The position numbers were made by a program, and so were the translations under genes. A model generated the notes under the pieces. It was given only the letters and a program-made list of their open reading frames with translations. It made no database searches and was not told the DNA's origin. DNA of 64,000 nucleotides from Colias croceus (taxonomy: Eukaryota > Arthropoda > Insecta > Lepidoptera > Pieridae): NCBI RefSeq assembly GCF_905220415.1, contig NC_059546.1, positions 4,526,001-4,590,000 on the forward strand, read 5' to 3'. Below are positions 45,751-58,050 of the stretch, piece after piece (position 1 is the first letter of the stretch; each line of letters starts with the position of its first letter).

Positions 45751-47224
45751 ATTTTTGGTAGATCAGATGTAATTAACTTCTTCAGATAATATACCTACTT
45801 TATGTACTCAAATACGGGTATCACACTTTTGTTATTTTCTTAATTATCAAGGTAGTTTAATATTAGTTAAGTAATTAGACAACACGCCATTAAATATAGA
45901 AGATAACAAAAGAGAAAATTTCTTACTAATTAATTAATTCAAATTTTGGAATAGTTTTTAAAATGCTAAATGATGAAGGGAACTGTTATTAATAAATACC
46001 TACATATTACCTACCATTAATTATATCTCACAAAGACAAATATTTCATGTTACGTTATTGGCTTATTAAAATTCATATTAAGCTTATAATTTGATATTGA
46101 TTTGATTCGATATTTGGAAGAAAGGCATGTATGTCTTCGTGACTTATCATACAACCATTTAACATATTAATTTACTCTAAATTGGTAACGCATCTAAATC
46201 CTCCAAAAGTCAAGTGGGTACCCTATAATTCGTCTAGACGTCGCCTGTTCGATGCTCGGTCATAGGTGGTCATAGCCCCGGGCGAAAGGTCGGAACGTAC
46301 TAAATTGAAAACACAATTCCGAAACGTCTCGCTGTGACAATGTTTTCTATTTTCACAAATTAAATGGTTCGGAATTAATGCTTGAATTTCGCGTGGAACG
46401 CAATATTTAAATTGCTTTGCTGATTCATATTTTAAAATTTTTAAGTTAATTTAACTTCAGTCATGCAAGGTTCTTTTAGGTAATTGCATGATTAAAGTAG
46501 AAGCAATTGCTATTATAAATTGCATTGTTTAATTTGCCTATAATAGATAATAAAGCGACCATGGAGTGAAAATTTTTCGATTTATAATATTTACATAAAT
46601 TTTTGTATTATTATTTTCGATTTACATTTCTTGCTTTGAATACCTTTAGATAGAAGGTTTTGTAGAGTCTTAATTTTGCTATTTGCAAAATAAATATGTA
46701 AGTAAGCTTTTATGCCTTAATATCATTACTTTTGCAATATTAATATAAAATTCTATCAGTCATGAGACCAACGTTCGATCAGCAATTGAACTATTTTTTG
46801 TTAATTAATTTTTCATAGGTATAACATATAGATTACTCACATAATAGATTTAAAAAATAAAGTTTTCATGAAGAGAACATTAATCGGTAACAAATACATA
46901 TTACGCACCTCCCAATAACATTTTTAAACACGGAATGACCTTTTACAATGGCTATCTATAGCAGGTAAAAGAGGAAAAATCAATGTAGGCGTAATGTATT
47001 CAGAGAGCGGGGAGCGACCCTCCCTTTGTTGGGAAATATGTTTGAGATAATATCATTTCGATAGATCGCTTTGTGACACCTGATGCCCCTTCATCCGTTA
47101 GGGAGGATTTTTAATTTTAGGGAGATATGTAAATTAATCGGTAGCTAATACAGGAAAACTAAATGTAGGTAGGTATATTGTTGTGGGCTGATCACAGTTG
47201 CATATTATGTACCTACATTTTAAT
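45751..47224. other. Intergenic DNA with two complex patches
   Basis: Patches at 46205-46330 (TCGTCTAGACGTCGCCTGTTCG, ATAGCCCCGGGCGAAAGGTCGG) and 46995-47115 (GAGAGCGGGGAGCGACCCTCC, GATAGATCGCTTTGTGACACC) are candidate conserved elements. The rest is AT-rich. Confidence 0.3.
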
Positions 47225-47299
47225 AATGTATAATAATTTATTTTGTTATCTTGTATTTTTGTGTGCAATAAATAATTTTTCATTCATTCATTCATTCAA
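47225..47299 (+). repeat. LINE-like 3' tail with CATT microsatellite
   Basis: TTGTATTTTTGTGTGCAATAAATAA followed by CATTCATTCATTCATTCAAT is the common 3' end form of truncated lepidopteran non-LTR retrotransposons (polyadenylation signal then a short tandem tail). Only the terminal part remains. Confidence 0.5.
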
Positions 47300-49609
47300 T
47301 AATTTTACAATCGTAACTTATCCTGTCAGTAGAATAATGTTTGTTGTATTATAAATTATCTACTTTAAATTATTAATAGGATATAAAAGCTCATAAAGTC
47401 ATAAATCTGTGCAAAATGTAGAGCAATATTTTTGAAGCTCTATCATAATGAAAACAAAATACAACCCATGAAAATGTTTTGCAACATCTTGTACTAAATC
47501 TCACATTGGATCAAGAAGTTTTTCTCAACAGAGGTTGCGTATAAAATATAGTCCACGACTTGCCTACTTTTTATCTTTTGTTATGAAGGAAATTGGGAAG
47601 TAGTAAAAAAGTGCGTAGTAAAAACTTCTATCCCTTCTGAAAAACTATATATAATATATGACACGTTGATTTTTCTAGTTAATTCATAAACATTTGTATT
47701 CGATTCAAATTGTATTTATGGACTAGGTTAGAAAAAAAAATCATATTAATTATATATCTATCATCTACCTACTTTTCTTATTTACTAAATAAGGTGTACT
47801 TTATTTACGCCGACGCGACGTCGAAAACATGTTCGGCGTTCCATTGCCTAAGTTACTCCATGACCTTGTCTGTCATTTCTGTCCCTCCGGATGTCCTCCA
47901 TTGACCTTAAGCACTGAAACTTAGCATAGATAACAAGAAGGTTACTTAGAACATCGAGGCCTTCTCTTAGCTAGACGATTCCTAACTTTTTACATTAATT
48001 TATGATCTCCAACATGAAATGTAAATGCACGCAGATAAGGCTCACGTTTTTTTGTTTTCCCATTAAAATGCCTACTTCATGACTTGAATAACAGGTAAAG
48101 GGCTTCCATAAACATTGAATCATTATAACTCCGAGTCGCGGTTTTAAATAGGAAAAATTCATATGTATGCGAATTAAATTTTATACCTGCCAATTAGGAT
48201 CGATAAAACAATATATTTATTGCTCTTCAGGTGTTATTTTAAAATAATCTGCTTATTAAATGCATTCAGTTATAGCTGTTTGAATATAAAGCGTCTGTAA
48301 TTTCTAAACAAAATTAGCACCTGTTTTTCGTCATTGCTTAATAACTAATTACATTTTGCTTATTCGAGGGACGTTATGGTAATTCTACCCAAAACAAAGG
48401 AGGAATGGTCCCTCTAATTATGTTAATCTGAAAATAAAGTTATGCCAGCACACTTGTAAGGGACGAGACCCTTTCCTACTTACGAAACGTTACGCGCACA
48501 CCCTCTGCAATATGGCATCTAAGCGATATTCAAGTTCCTCAACAAGCTTCAGAAAAAGGCATAATAGTACTTAGTAGGTATGTAGAGCGTACTATGTAGA
48601 TGAAATATTTAAAGAATAAAATATTTTATAATTCATTTTATTTGGAATAGGTAGATAACATTCTTAGTGTAGGTAGGTATTTGTAAATTTACCGTTATGT
48701 ATATTATCTTGAAGAAATATATAATTTCTTAATTTACTGTTTCAGCGTAATGAAACACTGTTAAAATATTCGCTGCGATGTAAACCATTTGCATTGTTTG
48801 TTTATGAGGCAATATTATTCCGTAACTGTTCGATGTTATGTTATGTTTCTAATATGTAGATACGTACGGTCTGGAGACTTTCATTCAAAATATAACTGGG
48901 GAGCGCCGCCCGAATACGAAACAAGGTACTGTCGGAATATTTGATCGAACATATATTATTTATATCCTATATAATAATATGTTTGGTAATTCAAAAGATT
49001 TTGTATTTATGATATTTTTTGCAAACTTATACAGATAGGGTATGGGTTTGTTCATACCTACTAGGACTGATTTAATTTTTTGGTGCTAACTCTATATCTA
49101 CAATTTAAGACACGTTAAAGGTTAAACGGTTGTTGACGTTTGTGTTCGCTGAAATAAATCCTCATATACAAGTGGGTATAGATTTACGTTGAGAATGTCA
49201 CGAAGGCGCCCTTTAAAGTACAATAGGTTATGTGCAATGAATATTAAAGCTATCCGTCGCGCAGACGTGATCTATACCCTGGTTACGAATGCTAGACGAA
49301 TGACTACTGAACTAGACATCTCGTATTTTTAGAACGAGCCTATACCTACTTACTTTGAAGTCATTGTAATAAATTAAAATAGTATCAAGAGCGACCAGTA
49401 TTTCTATGAGCTCATTGATTTGAACGTAATTGTACAGAACTATGATTATTGATCTTAATTAACGATTAATAAAATATACATAAATAATTGTTATGTTCGT
49501 TTGTGTGACCAACTCGTATAAATTTGAATTACACATATGTATGTACGTAGAATTTAAATTGTTGAAAATAATAATAATGTTAACTTAGGTATAAAGTTTT
49601 CGAAATATT
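47300..49609. other. Intergenic DNA
   Basis: Complex patches at about 47805-47910, 48365-48560 and 49190-49330. No repeat or gene recognised. Confidence 0.3.
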
Positions 49610-49830
49610 TCCTTAAAATAAGTTGTCGTTTCTTAGAATTTGGCACGGCATGTTGTCTGTAGACGGTACAATATAGGACGATGGGTTGCAAAGATAACAG
49701 ACAGCAAATTGTACCTCGTTCCTATTCGGCAAATTGGGTGCATTTCCACACGAAATTTTAACGCGCCCGCCCCGGGAACAGTGTCGTTCCTTGTTAGCGT
49801 AGTAAGCCATTCTTGATAACATGCAAATTT
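49610..49830. promoter_or_regulatory. Candidate regulatory island
   Basis: TTGGCACGGCATGTTGTCTGTAGACGG, GGACGATGGGTTGC, TAACGCGCCCGCCCCGGGAAC. A 69-codon - frame covers it but has no domain and is treated as chance. Complex sequence in AT-rich DNA. Confidence 0.25.
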
Positions 49831-50369
49831 AAATATGGATTTCCTTTTTCCTTCGTGTTAAATTTTTTTCAACGAGATATGTTCAAACGACATATATAAT
49901 TAATATCTAAACGACTTCATAGAGAAAGTAATAATTACACAGGCTTAAATAGTATCAAACAGAATAAATAAAAACAGCTGATGACGAATTATTTATACGC
50001 AAGCGGATAGAGTCAAGGCCTGAAGAGGCCCGTTAAATCCACTCTTCCTCGGTAAACATTTCATTGTTTCATTCAGAATACTGACCCTATATGGTGAACT
50101 GATATTTAAATTCACAGTTTCATTGCACATACACCTACTCAAAAAGTAACCTACGTGTATGAAGTTTTTAACAAATGTAAATATTACAGTTATAATTTAG
50201 GATAGCACTTAAACATTTAACAGATAAAGAAAATGTGAAAGATTAATTCCGATCTACGCAGCGTACGATACTCTGTATGTAATGGAGGTAAGTACTTTAA
50301 TATTCTGCGTCGATAGCTGTGGTACTTGGAAAGGATAGAAGGAATAAATTAAAATATGTAATCACGGCT
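49831..50369. other. AT-rich intergenic DNA
   Basis: Nothing recognised. Confidence 0.4.
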
Positions 50370-51680
50370 AAGGGAACGTTTCGCGAGAATGCCATCTGCG
50401 ATCGAGCCTTATGGTCCGGGAGCCAGAAGCATATTTTATGACCAAGTTCCTCTCAAGCGGTAATTAGTAAAATGCATCAAAGTATAGTATTATGAAGCCT
50501 CGTGAACGTCAGCTGGAGCTCGGTTGGGGGGGTGAGCGGTTGTAGCCTCCCACGCACGTAAGAAAAAAAAGTATATTCATTCATTTCCTCTCAGCTAAAA
50601 ATTTGTCAAATTGTAGCTAACCCAATATCTCAACGAAAAATATTAATCAGCTGGTTACAGCATGGTGTATTATGCGTCAGCTGGTGTCTCGAATATAATG
50701 AGACATTAACAAAATCATCGAGATACGTGGAATTCCATCAACATAAGTCCCCGTAAAAGATAAGTAATAACTTTATTAATTATATATTATACTATTATTT
50801 TTTTAATAAATAAAGTTAACTAATGTTTTTAGTGGGTTATTTCATATTTGTTACACTTTTAGGTAATTATGAGAATTTGATGATATGATAGTTATTTTTA
50901 AATGCAGTTTATAATATTTGTAAAAACATGTTTACCGATGTGGCTGAATGTACGTAGTGTAATCATGTGCACAACTAACCACCTCCAAGTACCTTATTAC
51001 TGTCTATATTATGCTAGCGTGTGTTGCTTGAATTTTTAAAAATAACGATAATAATTAAAGATACGTCATTTCATCTCAGATGAAAATTTGTGAGCTGATT
51101 GTTAATATACTGATGCGATAAATAAAAAAAAATCAGCTAGCAATAATTCGAGGAAAACCTAGTCAGTTGATGCATATAAATTGGCAATAGATGCTTCTGT
51201 CTAACTCCTATGTTATAACTTTCAAAGTATCAGCTGACGGTTTTTCCACCCAGATACAGCCAGCTGACCTATATATATATCCACAATTACATATAAGCTA
51301 TCATCAGGTAAATTTTAGTTTGAGAGGAAATCACGGAAAATAATTTTATTTTTTTCATGTTCGAGACACCAGCTGACGTATAATACACCATGTTGTAACC
51401 AGCTGATTATTTTTTTTCGTTGAGATATTGGGTCAGCTACAATTTGATAAATTTTTAGCTGAGAGGAAATGAATGAATGTATTTTTTTTTCCTACGTGCG
51501 TGGGAGGCTACAACCGCTCACCCCCCCAACCGAGCGCCAGCTGACGTTCACGAGGCTTTATAATACTATACTCTGATGCGTCTGACGAATTATCTCTTGA
51601 GAGGAAATAATTAACCAAATTTGCACCTGGCTCCCTAACCATTACATTGTTGCAATTCTCTGAATGCGTCTACGATGGAA
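50370..51680. mobile_element. Long inverted-repeat element rich in CAGCTG
   Basis: The inner arms (50474-50710 against 51355-51579 inverted) are highly similar, sharing AGTATAGTATTATRAAGCC, CGTGAACGTCAGCTGG, CGGTTGGGGGGGTGAGCGG and TAGCCTCCCACGCACGTA. Outside these the match continues in decayed form (TCTCAAG..TAATT, ATGGT..GGGAGCCAG) to about 50370 and 51680. CAGCTG or near variants occur more than ten times in the arms and interior. The interior holds a 43-bp module shared with the 17.1-kb element. No transposase and no target duplication found. Probably a foldback-like or large MITE. Confidence 0.72.
50908..50950 (+). repeat. 43-bp segment shared with 17725-17767
   Basis: This is the second copy of the TTTATAATATTTGTAAAAAC ... 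GTGGCTGAATG module, one C/T difference, inside the CAGCTG-rich inverted-repeat element. Confidence 0.85.
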
Positions 51681-51705
51681 TAATTTCTAATCAAATTCCT
51701 ATTAG

Positions 51706-52135
51706 TTATTCTTCCTTGTTTTTATGACGACTACATTTAAGTTTAATGGTTTGTGGATGAAGAATGATAATGTCTGATAATTTGTCGTGTATCAGGATGA
51801 GTGGATTCATGCGTGGAATGTCGCTTGTGGTCGTATTATCGCATAGCTGCACATGGTGAGTGTTTTGTGTTCTGTTCCGTAGGCGTAGTCCGCCGCCCGT
51901 CCTCGGGCGCCAACTGTTTTCGACTTGATTGTTCGACACTAAATGTCGATGGAATCGGTAACTCTAACTCTAATTTTACTGCCGACTTAGATAATATACG
52001 GGGCGTTGCGCAATCGGGCTTCAGTTTGCCCTTAGGTTGTACTATTTTCAAGAAGTCTTACTTTTGTATACGTAGCTGTTGTCCTTCATACCTTTAAGGT
52101 GTGTAACTAAATTGTAAATTATTCACGTTTTACAT
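51706..52135 (-). mobile_element. Possible LTR-retrotransposon remnant (LTR and primer-binding site)
   Basis: On the - strand AAAACA-GT-TGGCGCCCGAGG (51920 down to 51901) looks like the 3' end of an LTR followed two bases later by a lysine-tRNA-type primer-binding site (TGGCGCCC). The sequence before it on that strand (to about 52135) would be the LTR, starting TGTAAAACGTG. The sequence after it is a GC-richer leader containing a short open frame to 51706 without a gag domain. No second LTR or pol is present. An exon of a non-coding RNA remains an alternative. Confidence 0.3.
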
Positions 52136-54390
52136 TGAATAATAAAAAGCTCAATTATTTTTTATTAGGTTTAGGGTAGTTTCTGTGATATTATTGGATG
52201 AATATATAAAGACTCAAAATTTCGTTAGCTTTCAAACTTCAAAGCTACCATGTAAATCCCAAGCTTTAAGTGTTTCTATGTGTATGATAGATGTATTAAA
52301 ACAAATTGAATGGAATGCTATGCGGAAAAAATCTGTTAACTCCCTACTACATATGTGTAATAACCATAAATATTTCTAGCCATTTGGCCCACAGGGCCGC
52401 GGACGCCACTCGGCGTTACTTTTTACACTATAAGCAATTCTCGTCGCTCGTTAAAAAGAATGATGAGCTCTAACTGCTGCTGTTTATGGACACTAAAATT
52501 GTTGGCACGCGTTCTCCCTGCGACACTTCTCACCTGATAAACTTGAATGTGGCCAGTTTAAGTTTCATCGGAAAACGTAATAAGGACCGAAAATAAAGCG
52601 TGCACGATGATTCCGCAAAATATAAGGCTAAAATATCACGCAATATCTCTTGCGTTTACAAGCTTGATGATTTTATTTATGCATAAGTTACTGAAATTGC
52701 GTACCTACAGAAAGAAATATTGTAAGAAAAAAGAATTCGAAGGTGCACAATACACTCTACAAATTGCGTTTATTTTCTTGTAGAATTTTTGCACAAAATA
52801 GAACTCGCAAATCTCCGAGCATTGCGCCACAACTTTTCTTATTTATGACAACTGTCAGGGAATTCTCATTCCTAAAAGTTCCTCATGCGTATTTTAAGGG
52901 AAAGAGTTCCCATATGTACGTCGATTGAAAAGCGGGATCAGAATCGATCGAAGTCGGATGCAGGTAGGGACTGAGATGGTTATAAATAGGTAAACAGCGT
53001 AAATAGAAACGGCTGTATCGGTTCGAGGCAACAACTAATCGATACGAGACCTTCTGTTCCTTTACATCATATCTCCATTGCACGCAGAAATAGAAAACAC
53101 TTCTTACACACGGCGAATAAAGAATAAATTCGCTTGCAGTAGACATGTGATGGACTCGAATGTGGCTCAGCACGCCATCAAATTGCGTATATGTGTGCAC
53201 AACTAGTTAAAAGTTAAATACCATCATGTTGGATCTTGTTTAATCAATGTAATGGAAACAGTATAGATTCGGGAGTCGTGTTTCTAATAAAATTTATTTA
53301 GCTATGCCACTCTACTCGCGATCTTAGGGCGAAAGGAATGTTGTCCAATTACAATTTAACTTGCCTACCTACTTTGTTGTTACATACCAAATACCAATAG
53401 TTGATAAAATGCAGATTGCCGATTTCCATAGCTATTTGTATAACGAAATGCGTAAACACTCGGATTAGATATGATCAGAGAGGATCAGAGTATTGCACTC
53501 TATCATGATCGTTGACGTAGGTGAAGGAATTAACGATATTTTATTGGGGATAGACAGAAGCCAGGTTGGATTATACCTATTTGTTAATAGTAAGTAATAC
53601 CTACATAGTTCAAAAACCTATCTATATATTAAATAAACAAAAAAATTCCAGCACAATAAAATATTCCGTTATTCGTTGAATTTTCTCGTTTGAAAAGTAA
53701 ATAGAAAAATTTAAAAACTTGGACGATTTAAAAGGACTTGTTTTTTCTTACACTGGTATTTTCCACCGCAGCGCGAAAATGTTATTCGCAAAGTTTTCAC
53801 GAAACGGAGCCTGTTCTAAATGAAATCTTAAAACTTTTATCTTTTCTAAGATTTCTTTGTTAAAAACTGTGCTTTTAAAAAGTTTTTTAAAAATGGCAAC
53901 GTTAATTTTTCTCTAGGCAAAACCACAGGATGACGCAAGAAAACTTTTTGTATTTGTACAATTTTATCTACGTATCTACCTACCTACTACAGAAATCACG
54001 CGAAAACGAAATTAAGTGTAATGTATACTTTAGGCGCATACATTTTTGATTAAGCTACAATAAATTAATAAATAATGGTAAATCAGATTTAAACACATAT
54101 AAAGGTGCTCGAAACAAATTTTATTGCAAGAAAATATGCAAAGAAATTACAATTCGTTTACGATCGGAATTTATAGCATTTTTATGTATTCCCAATTGCC
54201 CGTTTGACAAACTCACTCGTGTAAAATCTAGCAAAATATGTGTATGATGAGACCAAAGCAATTAAAATGCAAAATAGATTTTAATTTACAAAACATACCC
54301 ACGTAGGTATAACGATAACAACTCTAAATAAGCTTTTATTTTGGCACCTTTATTTTTTATTTATTTTTTTTGAAAACTCTCTATTAGAGG
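52136..54390. other. Intergenic DNA
   Basis: A short complex patch at 52380-52600 (CACAGGGCCGCGGACGCCACTCGGCG, TTGGCACGCGTTCTCCCTGCG) and another at 52920-53170. No gene or element recognised. Confidence 0.3.
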
Positions 54391-54568
54391 CGAGCTAGCG
54401 CGCAAGAGCAACTTTTGTCTCCTATTTTGTCTGTCCCGTCAACTCTATGGGCTAGTAAGAAAGTGCGGGCACGTAGCGAAACAACTCCCAGCAGACTTTT
54501 TTATTATAGAGTTGATGGGAGAGACAAAATAGTTGCGGAGACAAAAGTTGCTCTTGCGCGCTAGCTCG
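54391..54568. mobile_element. Palindromic MITE, 178 bp
   Basis: Ends begin CGAGCTAGCGCGCAAGAGCA and are exact inverse copies for about 35 bp, through ACTTTTGTCTCC. After a 5-bp indel the match continues through TATTTTGTCT.TCCC.TCAACTCTAT, leaving only about 55 bp unpaired. No target duplication is evident and no coding sequence. The strong self-complementarity is typical of short MITEs. Confidence 0.75.
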
Positions 54569-57149
54569 TATCTTAAATCATGTCAAAATGGTTGTTTTGC
54601 TTCATAATAATTATACCTACTTAATTATGTCGATTTAATGATAAATTATACGATCAACTGGAACTGTAACACGATTTTTTTCTGTGAAACACACAATAAT
54701 ATAATGAATATTCTACAACTATATAGATTATGTCCATTCAATTATATTATGTTTTGATTCTATACGCAAGATTTCACAACACCAATAGGTAGATTTTAAA
54801 GAATTTTAGCATACCAGGTATTTTATCCAAAGGAGATTTAAAAATAAGATAGCTAACTCGTTTTGTGTACCTAATACCTATTTAACACGAAATAAAACCG
54901 TCTAAACAACTTTATTATTTACCGTGTATTGTCAGTGACAGATTAGCAAAAAGGATCTTACGAAATTAAGGTAAAGTAAGGTACCTTCATCAAATTGAAG
55001 AAAAATGTTTATTAACTAATCACCAGATTCATTTGGGTATTCAAGAGTGGGTAATACGGCGTGATTGCACGATTTAGTCAAAATTAAATCATTAAGAACA
55101 CCTGTGTTCCCGCTGGAGCGTCCCACGGCCTCCGACTCAATTAGGAAACGACTGAAACAAACTTTACCCGGATTATATTCATAGTTCTCTTCATTACAGC
55201 ATACAAGGGGAAATTTGTGAAATATAAAGCTTTAGAAATTAACTTTAATACAATCAGTTACTACTTACTTCGGACTTAATAAAATATTATAATCAATAAT
55301 AATTTTTTCAAGAGGAAATTAAGGAAGAGTAATGTCGATTCCCACATAGTATCTAATTATTATAAAATGTCAAAAGCGTTTCTAAGGGTTTGAGTTTATA
55401 AATAGAAAATATATTAAAATTATAAATAGTAATAATTTAAGATTCATTAAGAGCACGCTAAGGGCCTTTTTTCATTCTACTTCAGTTCACAAATTATGCT
55501 CTTTCATTAACTTGACGTCAAACAAAATTTTCAATCTCAAAAGACCATTTATTATAAAAATGTACCTATAATCGAACGATTAGTTACACGTGTCGACGTG
55601 TCTTAGCGTAATATTTATTACACCCCACATTTTTCCGACTCCAAAGTTTTTCATAAAAATATTTATCCAGTACGCACAATCGAAGCCGCCTCATCATTTA
55701 TGAAAAATCGTTTCTCTTCAGAGTCCTCTATAAAAAGCTCATTTCAAATTAAAATTAAGGTCTAGCGTAGCTAATGAAAATAAACTTATATTTTCTCTAC
55801 CGAATACGATTAAAAAAGAACTCTATATCAAACATGTTAAGACACTTTCAGCTTGAATAGTTTTGCGTTTACGACTTGCCACAAAAGATCGCTTGTCAAA
55901 ATAAGTGGTTGTTTTTCAAGATCCATTTGTATACCGGGATACACCAGTATAGAATTATAGGATGTAAAAAGAACAACAAAACGTCGATATTTTGGTCGTC
56001 TTAGTTATAAAATGAATAGCCTTTACTATATAATATACGTATGTTGGTAATTGATTCTTATAATATATGGACCGTATCATTATTTTAATATTATAAGCAA
56101 AAAAAAAAATAGAAATACGTTTTCTGGATCAAAGTAAAAATATGCCTTGGTATTGATATACAAATTTTTTCTGTGCGATAAATAGTAGTTACTCGTATGT
56201 AAAGTAGGTAATAAGTAGTTATTTCTGATTTAATCGTCTGAATATCCTATACCACAATACCACAAAGAGTACTAATAGTCAGTTTATTGACTTCTTAATT
56301 TTAAAAACATTTCATTATTTAATGGAGGTGTTAAAATTAAGATCGACTTTGTAATAAGTCCGTACTCTGTATCTAAATATACGGACACAAAAAACGCAAC
56401 ATGTTTGTTTCGTCGTAAATCTTGTGAGCTCAAGCGTATTCTTACGCCCATATATCGGTAAGTATATATCGGTAAGTAAATATAAATCTGTACATGCGGA
56501 CCTAATACACAGTTTCATCGTCCAAGTCCATTAACATCAAGCATTATTGAGGTCGTATCTCGAACCCCAAGCCACTCCGATAGCCGCAACATTCCATTAA
56601 AAGAAACGATAAAGTTACATTATTATGTGTTAATAATTTCAAAAGAATATATTTCCAGATTCTGACTGATAAATTAAAAATTTCGAATGGTGGTAAATCT
56701 TTGTTAATCGGTGATTGCAACCAACTTGTAACGATGCCGTCAAAAGTGAAAATCAAATATGCCAAATTTAGCATGCAAGTAGTTAATGCAGTAGCTTCAT
56801 TTTCGGTTTACGAAGTAATGGTACGCCTTGTTTGTAAAATAACATTTTTGTTCATCGTTCGCAACCTTTTGCTTTTATAATAGTCTTATAAATATAAAGA
56901 CATTTTGACCTGTCGTCTTAATTGTCGAAAGCTTAAGAACTTTTAATGATACCCGTAATTGCATACAGGCAATATGAAAAATGTATTTTTTAGTAGATAG
57001 TATAAATTACTTCTTTATAAAGAAACACTTATAATTAGAAAACCTCGTAGAGCTAGTTTAATTTACTAAGAATGATTTAAATGTCTCAATAGAATTTCAT
57101 AAGAGTCTAATTCTATCGCGGATAAATTGATTACGCACAGTAAGAGGCA
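54569..57149. other. Intergenic DNA
   Basis: A complex patch at 55040-55160 (GTAATACGGCGTGATTGCACG, TTCCCGCTGGAGCGTCCCACGG) is a possible conserved element. A local repeat, ATATATCGGTAAGTA, lies at 56452-56480. The rest is AT-rich without a gene. Confidence 0.3.
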
Positions 57150-57300
57150 GTTTGGAATATATTTAGTCGGCGGGCGTTCGCAGGAGAGGTCGAAAGGCAG
57201 TTATTCCCAGATGTCTCATAAAATTAGTATCTAACTGCCATTCGCATTATCAGACCTGTTTTCGACCGATCCGAACTCACATGAAGCCCGTAGGTATGTT
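57150..57300. promoter_or_regulatory. Candidate regulatory island
   Basis: AGTCGGCGGGCGTTCGCAGG, GAGGTCGAAAGGCAG, AACTGCCATTCGC and GACCGATCCGAACTC in an AT-rich setting. A Pho-type GCCAT core is present. Inference. Confidence 0.25.
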
Positions 57301-57849
57301 TTAAAACAGCTTAAGATTATTCATGACACCTTATTACTTAGGTAGAAATGTAATATGGACGTTCTTACTTCCAAAAGTGCATTTTAGGCTCAGTACAGAA
57401 TTCGTTATCAGATAATTTAAATTTTTAATGTTTCATTAGTATTCCATTTTTAAGTAAGTTGTTCGGTCCTATATTTAATGACGCTCAGAGTCATAAGATG
57501 ATGATAATTATGCGACGTAAATACTGTCGAAAGTATAAGACAGGGATAATAAAGGGACATTTTTAAAGTATAATAAAATTATTTGAGTTATTTTAATCAC
57601 AGAATGCATGCTTACTGAATTTAAACATAATTATTTACGTAGGTACAAGAAAGGACGTCATGGTTATCTAATCTTACACGAAAAGGGAAATAAGGATATC
57701 ATCAACACAAAAATTAAAAGGCTCTTTTTCATACCTATTTCCTGTTATTTACATGTGTAGACTGTAGGTATTATAATATTTTGACAACTCAATTTACCAC
57801 TATAGGTATAGGTAGGTACCTAACATTTTTGGCCACCCGTAGGTAGCCC

Positions 57850-58050
57850 AAAGATCTTATTCAAACCGCGCTTACTATTTGCAGTATCGACGGTCACTTT
57901 CTATCGCTGCCCATGTTTGTAGGACAATATAGTGGCGCAGTTTATAGCCAGAGCCGACAGTAACTTACCACAACGAGCCCTCACTCGGGGTTAATGAGAC
58001 GGCATCGTTTGTGTCAAATGTTATGCGGCACAAGAATTAACAGAGCTTGA
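57850..58050. promoter_or_regulatory. Candidate regulatory island
   Basis: GCAGTATCGACGGTCACTTTC, TATAGTGGCGCAGTTTATAGCC, CAGAGCCGACAGTAAC, CGAGCCCTCACTCGGGG (a GAGCCCTCACTCG stem-like motif) and GAGACGGCATCG. AGTTTATAGCC contains a posterior-Hox-like TTTATAG. Inference. Confidence 0.27.

Noticed and set aside
51801..52097. 98-codon + frame
   Set aside because: It overlaps two - strand frames in the possible LTR remnant. No domain seen.
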